Assembly: GCA_050015675.1 (NCBI GenBank)
Contig: JBEKAY010000017.1
Span: 1-64,000, forward strand
DNA length: 64,000 bases
From: Fen-1298 sp050015675
Lineage (GTDB): Bacteria; Bacteroidota; Ignavibacteria; UBA10030
Direction of reading: 5' to 3'
The notes below the pieces were generated by a model that saw only the letters and a program-made list of their open reading frames with translations, was not told where the DNA came from and did no database searches. The translations under genes and the position numbers were made by a program. The number at the start of each line of letters is the position of its first letter. Position 1 is the stretch's first letter. This document shows, one piece after another, positions 1 through 8,624 of this stretch.

Positions 1-218
1 TGGCCGTCGATATTCACATGGACGAAGTTATTGCGGTATGCACTTAATCCTCCATCTTCATCTTTGATGTAACACTCACCATAAATAAATTGGGGAGTTA
101 TGAGAAGATACACATAGGCAAAGAGCAGAATAAAATAACTCACGACCCTTGCCCAGGAAGGAAGCATTTGCCATTTTGTGGCTATAAAGTTTTCTATCAA
201 ATCCAGTTTCGTGCCCAT
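1..218 (-). CDS. Partial membrane protein, C-terminus beyond window
   Basis: An open frame reads leftward from an ATG at 216-218 to the window edge without a stop (72 codons). A purine-rich GAAAGGG lies about six bases before the ATG and supports this start. The product begins MGTKLDLIENFIATKWQML, then has one hydrophobic segment (about residues 28-45, VVSYFILLFAYVYLLI), then a polar stretch GECYIKDEDGGLSAYRNNF. That pattern suggests a single-pass protein with a following extracytoplasmic beta-rich domain, possibly carboxypeptidase-regulatory-like, but the visible part is too short to name. A longer overlapping frame in this region is less convincing because it lacks a ribosome site. Confidence 0.55.
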   Translation of the reverse strand, partial: MGTKLDLIENFIATKWQMLPSWARVVSYFILLFAYVYLLITPQFIYGECYIKDEDGGLSAYRNNFVHVNIDG

Positions 219-654
219 AATTTTCCCTTTCTCTAAAAAATTGTAATCCCTTTGTTCTTCGATTGTGCTTCAATGATGCGTTCCATCTGTCATATCACCT
301 TTGAAGGAAGATGAATGTAAAACAGAAAAGATTTAGGCTTTCGAACAACCTCAGCGCTCAGTATGTGCTTACTTACATCAGTATATATTTCATTGGCAGA
401 GCCATTCTTTTCGTGGTTTGTTTACAGTATACCTTTTCCTTTCTTGTTAGTGGTGGTTATGTCACCCTGAGCTTGTCGAAGGGTGGTAAAACGGAGTCCC
501 ATCTATTCAGTCAGTCTTCGACAGGCTCAGACTGACTGAACATCATTAGTTATTGTTGTGTGTTATTATTTCTCTCTGGTTGATGCCGGAGAGAGTTTAG
601 AAATTCAATGTCTTTGTGTTGTTTCGTGTGCCGTATCTATCGCTGTTATGTGAT
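219..654. other. Gene-free gap with two inverted repeats
   Basis: This gap lies between two minus-strand genes. An open frame of 74 codons at 311-535 is not convincing because its end runs through the inverted repeats at 463-540. Apart from those repeats and the start region of the leftmost gene, I see nothing functional. Confidence 0.5.
463..540. repeat. Two adjacent inverted repeats of the CTGAGCTTGTCGAAGG type
   Basis: The first element (463-485) has arms CACCCT and AGGGTG around a core GAGCTTGTCGA. The second (506-540) has 12-bp perfect arms TTCAGTCAGTCT / AGACTGACTGAA around TCGACAGGCTC, which is the same core read from the other strand with one change. Related TTCGACAGGCTCAG-type palindromes are widespread intergenic repeats in bacterial genomes. 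The position just downstream of a minus-strand gene (stop at 655) would also suit a transcription end. Confidence 0.6.
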
Positions 655-3447
655 TTATCTTCCATTTAATTTATTTTGTATTTGCTGTATTAGAGTTTTC
701 ATTGGTTCACGCAAATAATCATTTTTTAAACCGTCTTCTGTTATTTTTAGAAGTTCTCTCAAATCATCGTTGCTTCCAGTGCTAATTGCGGTTTCCCACA
801 TAAATGCAAAACCTTCAATAGCAGGCTTATATTTTTGAATCAATCCATTCAATGCAATATCAAGGTCTTCTTGTTTAACAAAGTTAGATTCCTTAAGAGA
901 TTTATAATCTCTATCAATTAATTCAATAATTATATTTGTTAGAAAGTTTATCCAGTTCACTTTTTCCTGGGGCAAAGATCCCGTTCGCCAGAATAAGTCA
1001 ATAAACTTTGCATAGACTATTACAAAACTCTGTAAATCAGAACCCGACAAAAATACTTCTCGCACCAAATGATAACTTCTTAATGCGATTTTCCCACCAT
1101 CTTCGAGAACTATTTCAAACAAATCCTCACCATTAAACGGCAAAAACACATAAAATCTTTCTGCTAAATCTCCCAGAGACCTAGAATACATTTTTTTATC
1201 AAGGATTTTGTTCTCTTGCCAATGTTTTAACAGAATAGTTATATTGATTGGATTGATATCCTCGAATTTTAAAAATTGGTAAAGTCGCAAATCATTTGTA
1301 CAGATTGATAGATTATTTGTTTTGGCAAATTTTATGCTTTCAACAAGCCATTTGTCAAAGATATCGTCTATTCTTTCAGATTTTAATTTTATTTTCGATG
1401 TTTCTTCAATAAATACTATTGTCTTATTACGTCTCAGGAAGTTCCAAAGTTTACGTAATTCCTCAAACTCATTCTGTAATAATTCTTCTTGAATTTTTTG
1501 AAATAGCAATTTATGTACATAAATTGGTTTACCTATTTGTTCAAGAAAACCCAAAAAACCCATTTTTGCCAAATCTAGAAGGGATAAATAATCGAAAATA
1601 TAACCATCAGCATTATCAAAATGGCGTTTCAATTCATTGATAAAAATCTCGTTAACATCAGTAAATTGAATTATAAAATTTGGATCATCCCTATTAACCA
1701 TTAAATCAGAATAAGATCGATGGAATGTTTTTTCCAAAAAATATGTCGGTATAGGATTGGAATTAAAAGTATCTCGGATTGATTCGTAGCTTTGCTTCAT
1801 TTCTGCAAGCATATCTTTAATTTCTTCGGTTGGCTTCCCTTCCTCATCAATGGCTTTTATTGGAGTAATTATTTTCTCTCCCGGGAATATTTTTTGAAGA
1901 TCAAACATCCCTTCAACTAAACGACTTGTTTCACTATCTTGGCCACCCTTTCTTCTACAATAATGGTACATAATGGCATTGTAATGAGATAAGGCGGCTT
2001 TCTTAATTTTTTCATTTTTTCCCTCTGCCAAGGCTTTAACTTTAGTTGCTGTCCTTATTGCCTCTTGTTGTTGGTCTAGTAAAATGAAAGCGATGCTTAA
2101 ATCAAGCCAATAAGTTATATCTTTGCTTCTTTCTGCTTCAATTTCTAACGAATCGTAAATCAATTTTGCTTGTTCGGGCGCGCCGTTATATAAAAACACT
2201 CGCGCAATTCTGAATCTTTCTTGATAATTCGTCTTCGAATAATTTTCACTATTTATCAGAACAGAATAAGCTATTTCAAACTCACGTTCATGTATATATG
2301 TAGCAAAATTTAAAACATTAATTTCATGTGCAAGTGATTCTGACAAATCTTGTTGTCTAATTAACTTCAATGAATGTTTTGCTTCATTAAATTTTCCTAA
2401 CCATATCGAACAGACGCTTAAACCATACCTAATTTCAGGTAATAAATAATCTAATTTATGATTTTCGGCTTTTTCCAACGCATCTTTAAATAGTATTTCA
2501 GCATCTTTGACATCCTTGTAATCGCTAAACTTAGGTATGATGTCAAACTCGGAGGGGATAGTATAATTCTGTTGTGCTCTAAGAATTAATGTTTTTGCTT
2601 TAGTTATTATAATAGCTGCTTCCTCTGGTGACAACGCAAAGGCTTTATTGACATATATAATTGCCTCCTCAAGTCTTCCTAACTCAAGATAAAAAGATGC
2701 CATCATATTAAGAATTGAATCATTTTTTGATATATATTGATCTAAAACATCCTTATTCGTTTCAAAATATTCTATTACTTTTTCTGGTCTCTTTTCTTTC
2801 TTATAAATTCCCCATAATAAAACCTGTAAAACCTCTTGTTTCTTCTCTATCTCCCAAAGAGCTTTAATTACGTCAAAGCCTTTACTTATAGATTCTTCAT
2901 CAGATTTATTTATATAAGCAGAGGCAAGATTCATTTTTGCCTTATAGAAATTCGGGTCCCGACTCAATGCTTCATTAAAATATTTTATTGCTTCGTCAAA
3001 ATCTCCGTCTGGTTTTGGTCGGTTGTAGATGACACCCATATTATTATAAATCCTAACTTGCTCTTTTGTATATCGAGTATTGTTTTTTATTTCACCGAGG
3101 GTCGTTAGTAATGAACTTCGGGCATCATCTAATCTGTTCAAATTCATTAAAACAACTGCTTCGTCAATCCTACTATTTATCTGTTTCTTTTCATCTTCAG
3201 ATATAACAGAATCACTACTACCCGTTATTTGCGGGTAAATGGCCTTTTTAAGCTGTTCAAATGATTGGGGATTCTTTATTACCATTGGTATTTCTTCAGC
3301 AGATGAGACGTTCACGTTAAGAGTAATATGTGTGTTAATTGTTCGTTTATCTATTGGAGAATTGATACGATTAAAAAAAATCCAATTTGATAAATCAATA
3401 TGGAGTTTATCTAATAATATTTTAATAAGCGGTGGAAGTTTGAACAT
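655..3447 (-). CDS. Large TPR protein with C-terminal PIN-like nuclease domain
   Basis: The product has 930 residues, no signal peptide and no membrane segment, so it is probably cytoplasmic. The start is supported by AAAGGA about eight bases upstream. Residues about 80-480 are helical tetratricopeptide repeats; FDEAIKYFNEALSRDPNFYKAKMNLA and LEEAIIYVNKAFALSPEEA are typical units. At roughly 615-740 a segment resembles a PIN-type RNase fold: an early acidic strand (GYIFDYLSLLDLA), a helical middle, and a late ICTNDLRLYQFL where the conserved TND aspartate is expected. The last 190 residues are helical and unassigned. TPR proteins fused to a PIN domain are known among predicted stress or conflict effectors; that role here is inference. 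The gene stands alone on its strand. Alternative: a purely structural TPR scaffold, if the PIN match is wrong. Confidence 0.6.
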   Translation of the reverse strand: MFKLPPLIKILLDKLHIDLSNWIFFNRINSPIDKRTINTHITLNVNVSSAEEIPMVIKNPQSFEQLKKAIYPQITGSSDSVISEDEKKQINSRIDEAVVLMNLNRLDDARSSLLTTLGEIKNNTRYTKEQVRIYNNMGVIYNRPKPDGDFDEAIKYFNEALSRDPNFYKAKMNLASAYINKSDEESISKGFDVIKALWEIEKKQEVLQVLLWGIYKKEKRPEKVIEYFETNKDVLDQYISKNDSILNMMASFYLELGRLEEAIIYVNKAFALSPEEAAIIITKAKTLILRAQQNYTIPSEFDIIPKFSDYKDVKDAEILFKDALEKAENHKLDYLLPEIRYGLSVCSIWLGKFNEAKHSLKLIRQQDLSESLAHEINVLNFATYIHEREFEIAYSVLINSENYSKTNYQERFRIARVFLYNGAPEQAKLIYDSLEIEAERSKDITYWLDLSIAFILLDQQQEAIRTATKVKALAEGKNEKIKKAALSHYNAIMYHYCRRKGGQDSETSRLVEGMFDLQKIFPGEKIITPIKAIDEEGKPTEEIKDMLAEMKQSYESIRDTFNSNPIPTYFLEKTFHRSYSDLMVNRDDPNFIIQFTDVNEIFINELKRHFDNADGYIFDYLSLLDLAKMGFLGFLEQIGKPIYVHKLLFQKIQEELLQNEFEELRKLWNFLRRNKTIVFIEETSKIKLKSERIDDIFDKWLVESIKFAKTNNLSICTNDLRLYQFLKFEDINPINITILLKHWQENKILDKKMYSRSLGDLAERFYVFLPFNGEDLFEIVLEDGGKIALRSYHLVREVFLSGSDLQSFVIVYAKFIDLFWRTGSLPQEKVNWINFLTNIIIELIDRDYKSLKESNFVKQEDLDIALNGLIQKYKPAIEGFAFMWETAISTGSNDDLRELLKITEDGLKNDYLREPMKTLIQQIQNKLNGR

Positions 3448-3723
3448 AATTCTATCCTTTGTTTTTAACTTTTATGGTAGATTATATACATTAAGGAATA
3501 GTAAAAGTATATTTCAAATAACTTTTTTGACAACGTGTTACGTTTAATGGACAGACTCCAGCCTTGCACAATTGCTTCTTTGGTACCAACGAATCTGCAT
3601 TCATCATACCAAACCTGTTTTGGAAAACTGAGTTGCGAGTTGCTAAGACATCCCTACAGCTTTACATCTTGTTCGGAGGGAGAATTGCGTAGCTTCAGTA
3701 ATCCTACGAGACACTAAAATAGA

Positions 3724-3762
3724 ATCAAGCTATCGCTTGATACATTCTCAGGCCTCTGGCTG
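3724..3762. repeat. Hairpin plus conserved tail, copy 1
   Basis: A hairpin ATCAAGC-TATC-GCTTGAT (3724-3741) is followed by the tail CATTCTCAGGCCTCTGGCTG (3743-3762). The same tail, with one change, follows a different hairpin at 37008-37045. The conserved part is therefore the tail, while the hairpin differs in sequence but keeps the same size. Confidence 0.6.
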
Positions 3763-3796
3763 GTGTAATGGTAGTTAGTTTTATATTTATACGCAA

Positions 3797-3823
3797 GTAG
3801 GGGCGAGGTCACCTCGCCCCTAC
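3797..3823. repeat. 27-bp palindrome GTAGGGGCGAGGT-C-ACCTCGCCCCTAC
   Basis: The arms of 13 bases are perfect around a single central base. A degraded copy (GGGGCGAGGTCACCT) sits at 5922-5936, and a relative with a different core (GTAGGGACGTTCAG and its complement) lies at 8570-8597. All three are intergenic, as expected of a dispersed palindromic repeat. Confidence 0.7.
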
Positions 3824-3974
3824 AAGGTAGAATGTCAGGAATCCTGCAATACTAGACTCCCGACTCATTTTTGTGACATCTTCCTCATAACGTAGTAAAC
3901 ATGTCGTCAATATTAAAAAAATACTTCATTTTTCATGTAACTTTTTCCTATATCAAAGATAGTATAGTATAGAT

Positions 3975-4484
3975 ATGAGTATGAATCTTCTCACGTTCAA
4001 TCAGTTGTATCACACTTACGCAAAGGATGTGCATCGGTTTGCGTTCTGGCTGTGCGGCGATACGGACGAAGCGAACGACATTACGCTGGAGACGTTCGAG
4101 CGTGCATGGCTTGCCGATTCCGAAATACGCACCGAGACCGTGAAGGCATACCTCTTCACGATTGCGCGGAATCGTTTTCTGTATAAACGGCAGCAGCATA
4201 AACGCCACACATCGCTGAACGAGGCAATGCCCGATACCGCAATTGCGTTAGAAACGAGGACGGAACTTCAATCGGAATTGCAATTGACCTTAGAGGCAAT
4301 GCAGCAGTTGCCAGAGATCGACCGAACGGTTCTGGTTCTGCGAGCGGAAGAAGGTTTATCATACGAAGAGATTGCACGCACAACCGGCTTAACAGTTGTC
4401 GCCGCGAAAGTAAAAGTGTTTCGCGCACGCGCAAAATTAGTTTCTCTATTATCTAAAATCACAACAAGGAATTATCATGAATGA
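3975..4484 (+). CDS. ECF-type RNA polymerase sigma factor
   Basis: This 169-residue protein has the two-domain ECF layout. Region 2 is seen in FNQLYHTYAKDVHRFAFWL and DEANDITLETFERAWL (core RNA polymerase and -10 binding). Region 4 is seen in LPEIDRTVLVLRAEEGLSYEEIA followed by the helix-turn-helix GLTVVAAKVKVFRARAKL (-35 binding). ATG codons at 3975 and 3981 are both possible starts. The stop overlaps the start of the next gene (4477-4484), so the sigma factor and the CPBP protease are translationally coupled. An anti-sigma-like membrane protein follows at 5497. The 3' end of this gene is duplicated just before that anti-sigma gene (see 5408-5500). I infer that it controls its own operon. 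Confidence 0.9.
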   Translation: MSMNLLTFNQLYHTYAKDVHRFAFWLCGDTDEANDITLETFERAWLADSEIRTETVKAYLFTIARNRFLYKRQQHKRHTSLNEAMPDTAIALETRTELQSELQLTLEAMQQLPEIDRTVLVLRAEEGLSYEEIARTTGLTVVAAKVKVFRARAKLVSLLSKITTRNYHE

Positions 4485-5394
4485 TGATTTGACTTCCCCG
4501 GAAGTATCTCAATCCTCTTTTCGTCGCGTCTTCGTTGGCAAGCAAGGAATTCGCGCCGGCTGGAGTATCGGTATCTTCGTCCTCCTGATGGGGATGTTTA
4601 CAGCAATGTTCATCATGCCGACGATATATCTTCTTGAGAAAAATCATTTATCTATGAAAGAGCTGCAGCCCTTGCAGACATGTGCCAGCGACCTTGCCGC
4701 TTTTCTTGGGCTGCTGGCAGCCACGATGGTCATGGCCCGGATCGAACATGAACCTCTTATTTTTTATGGATTAGAAGGATCACGGCGCATTGTGCGATTT
4801 CTCTATGGATTATTCTGCGGCGTGATCGCTCTATCAATCCTGGTAGGCGTGTTGAATCTCAGCGGTTTGCTCATCTTCGATGGTCAGCAGATGTTCGGTA
4901 AAGCAGCGATCACATATGCAATTGGTTGGGGTATTGGATTTTTTTTAGTTGGTCTCTATGAGGAATACTTTTTACGCGGCTATCTGCTGGTGACCTTATC
5001 GCGCGGCATAGGATTCTGGTGGAGCGCCCTTGTGCTTTCCATTCTCTTTGGCTGCATCCATATAACGAACACTGGAGAGTCACCGGTCGGAATAGTTTCC
5101 GCTGTACTCGACGGATTTGTTTGCTGCATCAGTCTCTGGTATTTAAAATCCCTCTGGTGGGCAATAGGTTTTCATGCATCATGGGATTGGGCGGAATCTT
5201 ATCTTTGGGGAACAGCGGACAGCGGAAGAATTGCACAGGGACATCTGTTTGCTGTGCATCCGCAGGGAAATATTCTTTTGAGCGGCGGCGCAACAGGTCC
5301 GGAAGGAAGTTTGCTGGTTATACCACTGCTTCTCATTATAGCCGCGTTGATGTGGCTGGCATGGGGACGGAATAAAAATGTCATCGATAAATAA
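4477..5394 (+). CDS. CPBP-family intramembrane metalloprotease
   Basis: The 305-residue product has about eight hydrophobic segments and the three hallmark motifs of the CPBP (CAAX protease / bacteriocin-processing, Abi) family. These are an EExxxR-type motif in LYEEYFLRGYLL (about residue 162), a histidine in LFGCIHITN, and a late histidine in AIGFHASWDWAES. These residues form the glutamyl/histidyl active site of Rce1-like enzymes. The N-terminus is a short cytoplasmic tail before the first segment (IFVLLMGMFTAMFIM). It overlaps the sigma gene by eight bases and is followed by a membrane-anchored anti-sigma-like protein. That arrangement makes regulated proteolysis of the anti-sigma factor an attractive but unproven role; prenyl-protein processing or peptide self-immunity are the usual alternatives. 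Confidence 0.85.
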   Translation: MNDDLTSPEVSQSSFRRVFVGKQGIRAGWSIGIFVLLMGMFTAMFIMPTIYLLEKNHLSMKELQPLQTCASDLAAFLGLLAATMVMARIEHEPLIFYGLEGSRRIVRFLYGLFCGVIALSILVGVLNLSGLLIFDGQQMFGKAAITYAIGWGIGFFLVGLYEEYFLRGYLLVTLSRGIGFWWSALVLSILFGCIHITNTGESPVGIVSAVLDGFVCCISLWYLKSLWWAIGFHASWDWAESYLWGTADSGRIAQGHLFAVHPQGNILLSGGATGPEGSLLVIPLLLIIAALMWLAWGRNKNVIDK

Positions 5395-5407
5395 TTCCAT
5401 AACATGC

Positions 5408-5500
5408 GCAATCAACTTAACGATTGCTGCGAACGTAAAAACATTTCGTACGCGAGTAAAATTAGTTTCTCTACTTATAATGCAAGGAGAAGTTGTATGA
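5408..5500 (+). pseudogene. Relic of a sigma-factor 3' end
   Basis: Read in the frame that ends at TGA 5498-5500, this intergenic DNA gives LTIAANVKTFRTRVKLVSLL. It matches the C-terminal helix-turn-helix of the upstream sigma factor (LTVVAAKVKVFRARAKLVSLL) at 14 of 21 positions in a gap-tolerant reading. The DNA also matches, with AAAATTAGTTTCTCTA identical in both. The relic stop overlaps the ATG of the anti-sigma gene as ATGA, which looks like the original sigma/anti-sigma junction. The simplest history is that the CPBP gene was inserted between sigma and anti-sigma, leaving the old sigma 3' end behind, or that a tandem duplication was partly lost. Confidence 0.8.
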
Positions 5501-5907
5501 AGATAACAGAAGAAGTGATGAGCGATCTGCTGCCGCTGTATTTTGCAAATGAATGCAGCAGCGATACGAAGAAGTTGGTGGAAGAATATTTTCAGGAACA
5601 TCCGGAGTTTGAAAAAGAATCACGACAGAAGTACAAAGATCCATTTGTCGAGAAAAATATTCCTTCGCTGACACATAATGAAGAAGTAAGAGCGTTAAAA
5701 TCCACACGCCGATGGATAAAGGCGCGATCGTTCGTGCTTGCTTTCGCCATTTTCTTTTCGTTGTGCCCGTTTTCATATTATCATACCGACAACGGGTCAG
5801 CTTTTCTCTTCCTTGAACATCCAACTGAGGCGTTGATCTATGTGCCGTTTGCTGTGGTGTTCTGGGGCATCTATTTCGGCATCAAGCGGAGGCTGCGAAC
5901 GGAGTGA
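5497..5907 (+). CDS. Membrane anti-sigma-like protein
   Basis: A start at 5497 is preferred over the longer frame from 5404 because AAGGAG lies just upstream and because the extra codons run through the sigma relic. The product has 136 residues. Its N-terminus, EVMSDLLPLYFANECSSDTKKLVEEYFQEHPEF, has the shape of anti-sigma N-terminal domains (DLLPLYxxGE...LVExHL) but shows no HxxxCxxC zinc motif. Two hydrophobic segments (about 77-95 and 110-128) anchor it in the inner membrane, and the last residues (KRRLRTE) are basic. Its place after an ECF sigma and a CPBP protease supports a regulator role. An alternative is an uncharacterised small membrane protein with a chance resemblance. Confidence 0.65.
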   Translation: MKITEEVMSDLLPLYFANECSSDTKKLVEEYFQEHPEFEKESRQKYKDPFVEKNIPSLTHNEEVRALKSTRRWIKARSFVLAFAIFFSLCPFSYYHTDNGSAFLFLEHPTEALIYVPFAVVFWGIYFGIKRRLRTE

Positions 5908-6231
5908 TAGGTTAACAAGGAGGGGCGAGGTCACCTTACACCTGCAAGAGGGGTTCGCATTGTGCTTTTTATAGTTCACCATGATTATTCTTGTAAACAG
6001 TCTCACCGAGGTTTTATTGTGTTTTGGCTGAAATAATTATGGCATGGCTATTGTCATATTACCAACAGTGACAAAAAGGATAATAAGAATTTTTTATTTT
6101 ACCGATTGAGGCACTCTTTCGTTGTACCATACGTTTAATATGTGCAGTGAGAGTGTCCAAAAGATTGATTATTATGTATTAAATTTCACGTGGCGGTTAT
6201 CTATTAAGGACAATACCAAAGGAGAAAGAAT
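5908..6231 (+). other. Gap holding the leader of the secreted-protein gene
   Basis: After a degraded copy of the GGGGCGAGGTCACC palindrome (5922-5936) the sequence is AT-rich and unremarkable. The final bases carry a good ribosome site (AAAGGAGAAAGA) before the ATG at 6232. A promoter must lie here, but no pair of boxes stands out. Confidence 0.45.
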
Positions 6232-8550
6232 ATGAAATACTTACTATTTGTGTTTATGATATGCTTTACAACGTCACTGTATGCCCAAGACTGGCCTCGT
6301 GAAGTCTTGAGCACTGAAGGCACAATTACTATGTATCAACCGCAGATTGAATCGTACTCCGGAGATTCTCTGAAAGCCCGTGCTGCGGTCTCCATCGTCA
6401 AGAATGATACGGATGAACCTGTATTTGGGGCTATCTGGGTAACGTGCACGGTGCTGACTGACCGTCCAACACGAACAGTGAAGCTTGAAGGAATGGAAGT
6501 GCGAAGGATTAGATTCCCTTCAGGAACAGATGCAGATACGGCAGCAATTGCTGAAGCATTGGAAGAAGTGATACCGCGTTCTGATCTCACCTTCTCGCTC
6601 GATCTGCTTCTCGAAAGCATTGAGACAGCACAGAAAGAAAGGGACAACGCCCGCGAACTCGAAGTGACTCCGCCCAAAATCATCGTTATGAATCATCCCG
6701 CCGTGCTTGTTCGGATTGACGGCGATCCGATTCTCACAGACGTTGAAGGAACTTCGCTGAAGCGCGTCGTCAATACTCCCTATTTTTTGGTTCAAGATAT
6801 TTCTGCGGGGAATTTCTTTCTTCGTGGGGGCGACATATGGTTCAGCGCAAAGCAAATAAAAGGACCCTGGCGTCAAATTGCTGCACCACCGAACTCCGTT
6901 CTCGATCTTTCCAATCAAATGAAATCCGACGATGAATCGTATGAAGATTCAACCGCAAATGATATTGTATCGAAGACTGGAAAAGTACCTGAGATTGTCG
7001 TGAGTACAGAACCGACAGAATTGATAACCACGGACGGACCCATGCAACTTGTGCCGATCGAGGGAACCGGACTTCTTTACGCAAGTAATACTCCAAGCCG
7101 GTTGTTTCTTGAAATCAAAACGCAAAAACGTTTCATCCTCATCTCAGGAAGGTGGTACACTGCAAAGTCTATAACGGGTCCGTGGGCATTCATCGCATCA
7201 GATAAACTGCCGGAAGATTTTAAAAATATTCCTCCCGGCTCAGAGTGCGACGATGTGCTTGCGAGTGTTGCGGGAACAATACCGGCAAAGGAAGCTATCT
7301 TTGATTCACAGATCCCGCAAATGGCGGAAGTGGATCGTGCGCAAACGACAACTCAAGTTGAATATGACGGAGATCCGCAATTCGATCCGATCGAGAACAC
7401 CGGGATGGAGTATGCAGTGAATACATCAACAGCGGTGATTCGCGTGAACGGCCGGTACTACAACTGCGATAGAGGAATATGGTTTGATGGAGCGTCCCCA
7501 TATGGTCCATGGGAAGTTTGCATCGATGTTCCTGGAGTGATCTATACAATTCCATCCCGATATCCGGTGTACAATGTTCGTTATGTTCGCGTGTACAATT
7601 ACACTCCCGATATTGTGTATGTTGGATACACCGCCGGTTACACGGGATGTTATGTGTACGGCAGAACAGTAGTGTATGGGACAGGATACAATTATCATCC
7701 TTGGTATAAACATCACTATTATGCACGACCATGGACATGGGGCTTCAACGTTCACTACGATCCTTGGACAGGCTGGTCGTTTGGTGCCGGCTGGGGACAG
7801 TCAAATGGATGGTTTGCGCATCGGTCAAATGAAACACATGCTGGGTGGTGGGGACCGGCGGAATATCGCCCGGTCTATCATCCCGCAACGAAGGCGGTCT
7901 ATCGTGCAGGATATCATCCGGTATACCAACAGACAGCATCAAGCGCACCTGTCGTGAAATCGCAGAATGAAGTAAGACGTACTTCCGGGACGACCCGCTC
8001 TGCAACTCTCTATGATAACAGATCAGCTGGTGTAAGACGCCCGGTTGCGATTGAAACTCCAAGACCTTTAAGAGAAGCTGCGAGGAGGATACCGACAGCG
8101 CCGCGTCAATCCGAAGCTCGTCCGATAACTAGACCGGTGGTTCCTACTATTCCGCAACCGACACCGCAACCGGTTTCAAGAACTGAGACGCCGACAGTGC
8201 CGCGTCAATCCGAAGCTCGTCCGATAGTCAGACCTGTTACTCCTTCTTTGCCACAGCCTCAACCGCGGCCGGTCGCAGTACCAGAGACACCGCGAATCGC
8301 GACTCGTCCATCACCGAGAGAGAATAATGTTTATGCAGCTCCAAACGGCAACATTATGCGCAGCACTCCTCAAGGTTGGCAGCAACGTGATCAGAATACA
8401 TGGAAGAAAGCAGGCGAGACACCGGCGAAACAAGAAATAGTCCGCGACAGCGAGGTGCGTCAGCGTGCAGCCGAACGTTCATCGAGTCCTCGGAATCTAC
8501 GACCACCTGCGCCGAACCGCAGCTCGGACGATAAAGAGAGAAAGCGTTGA
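6232..8550 (+). CDS. Secreted aromatic-rich repeat protein (carbohydrate-binding family V/XII-like)
   Basis: The 772-residue product starts with a clear signal peptide (MKYLLFVFMICFTTSLYAQ). The mature start, WPREVLSTEGTITMYQPQIESYSGDSLKARAA, is typical of proteins usually labelled carbohydrate-binding family V/XII. Three related repeats follow at about 165-230, 255-320 and 375-435, each with a short strand set, an NTP/NTS turn and a W(Y/F)xAxxxxGPW ending. Residues 435-560 are rich in Tyr, Trp, Gly and His. From about 590 the chain is a Pro/Arg-rich disordered tail in which RQSEARPI occurs twice, a duplication also visible in the DNA near 8100 and 8200. No catalytic motif is evident. It is probably an extracytoplasmic or surface structural protein. 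The start has a strong ribosome site. Confidence 0.7.
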   Translation: MKYLLFVFMICFTTSLYAQDWPREVLSTEGTITMYQPQIESYSGDSLKARAAVSIVKNDTDEPVFGAIWVTCTVLTDRPTRTVKLEGMEVRRIRFPSGTDADTAAIAEALEEVIPRSDLTFSLDLLLESIETAQKERDNARELEVTPPKIIVMNHPAVLVRIDGDPILTDVEGTSLKRVVNTPYFLVQDISAGNFFLRGGDIWFSAKQIKGPWRQIAAPPNSVLDLSNQMKSDDESYEDSTANDIVSKTGKVPEIVVSTEPTELITTDGPMQLVPIEGTGLLYASNTPSRLFLEIKTQKRFILISGRWYTAKSITGPWAFIASDKLPEDFKNIPPGSECDDVLASVAGTIPAKEAIFDSQIPQMAEVDRAQTTTQVEYDGDPQFDPIENTGMEYAVNTSTAVIRVNGRYYNCDRGIWFDGASPYGPWEVCIDVPGVIYTIPSRYPVYNVRYVRVYNYTPDIVYVGYTAGYTGCYVYGRTVVYGTGYNYHPWYKHHYYARPWTWGFNVHYDPWTGWSFGAGWGQSNGWFAHRSNETHAGWWGPAEYRPVYHPATKAVYRAGYHPVYQQTASSAPVVKSQNEVRRTSGTTRSATLYDNRSAGVRRPVAIETPRPLREAARRIPTAPRQSEARPITRPVVPTIPQPTPQPVSRTETPTVPRQSEARPIVRPVTPSLPQPQPRPVAVPETPRIATRPSPRENNVYAAPNGNIMRSTPQGWQQRDQNTWKKAGETPAKQEIVRDSEVRQRAAERSSSPRNLRPPAPNRSSDDKERKR

Positions 8551-8569
8551 AGCAAGAAAGTTGGTGTTT

Positions 8570-8597
8570 GTAGGGACGTTCAGCTGAACGTCCCTAC
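8570..8597. repeat. Perfect 28-bp palindrome between convergent genes
   Basis: GTAGGGACGTTCAG is followed directly by its exact reverse complement. It sits between the ends of the converging genes at 8550 and 8625. It could act as a two-way transcription terminator, although it lacks long T-runs. It shares its outer GTAGGG arms with the element at 3797-3823. Confidence 0.7.
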
Positions 8598-8624
8598 TGA
8601 GAAAACACTGATTGTCAAATCACC

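Larger units (their letters stand above)
3448..3974. other. Gene-free gap between divergent genes
   Basis: The gap separates the minus-strand TPR gene from the plus-strand sigma gene, so it must hold both promoters, but I cannot place them with confidence. It contains two dispersed repeats (3724-3762 and 3797-3823). A small frame at 3535-3717 looks like chance. Confidence 0.5.

Noticed and set aside
3755..3790. TGGTGTAATGGTAG resembling a tRNA D-arm
   Set aside because: No acceptor stem, anticodon arm or T-arm can be built around it, and it follows a dispersed repeat tail.
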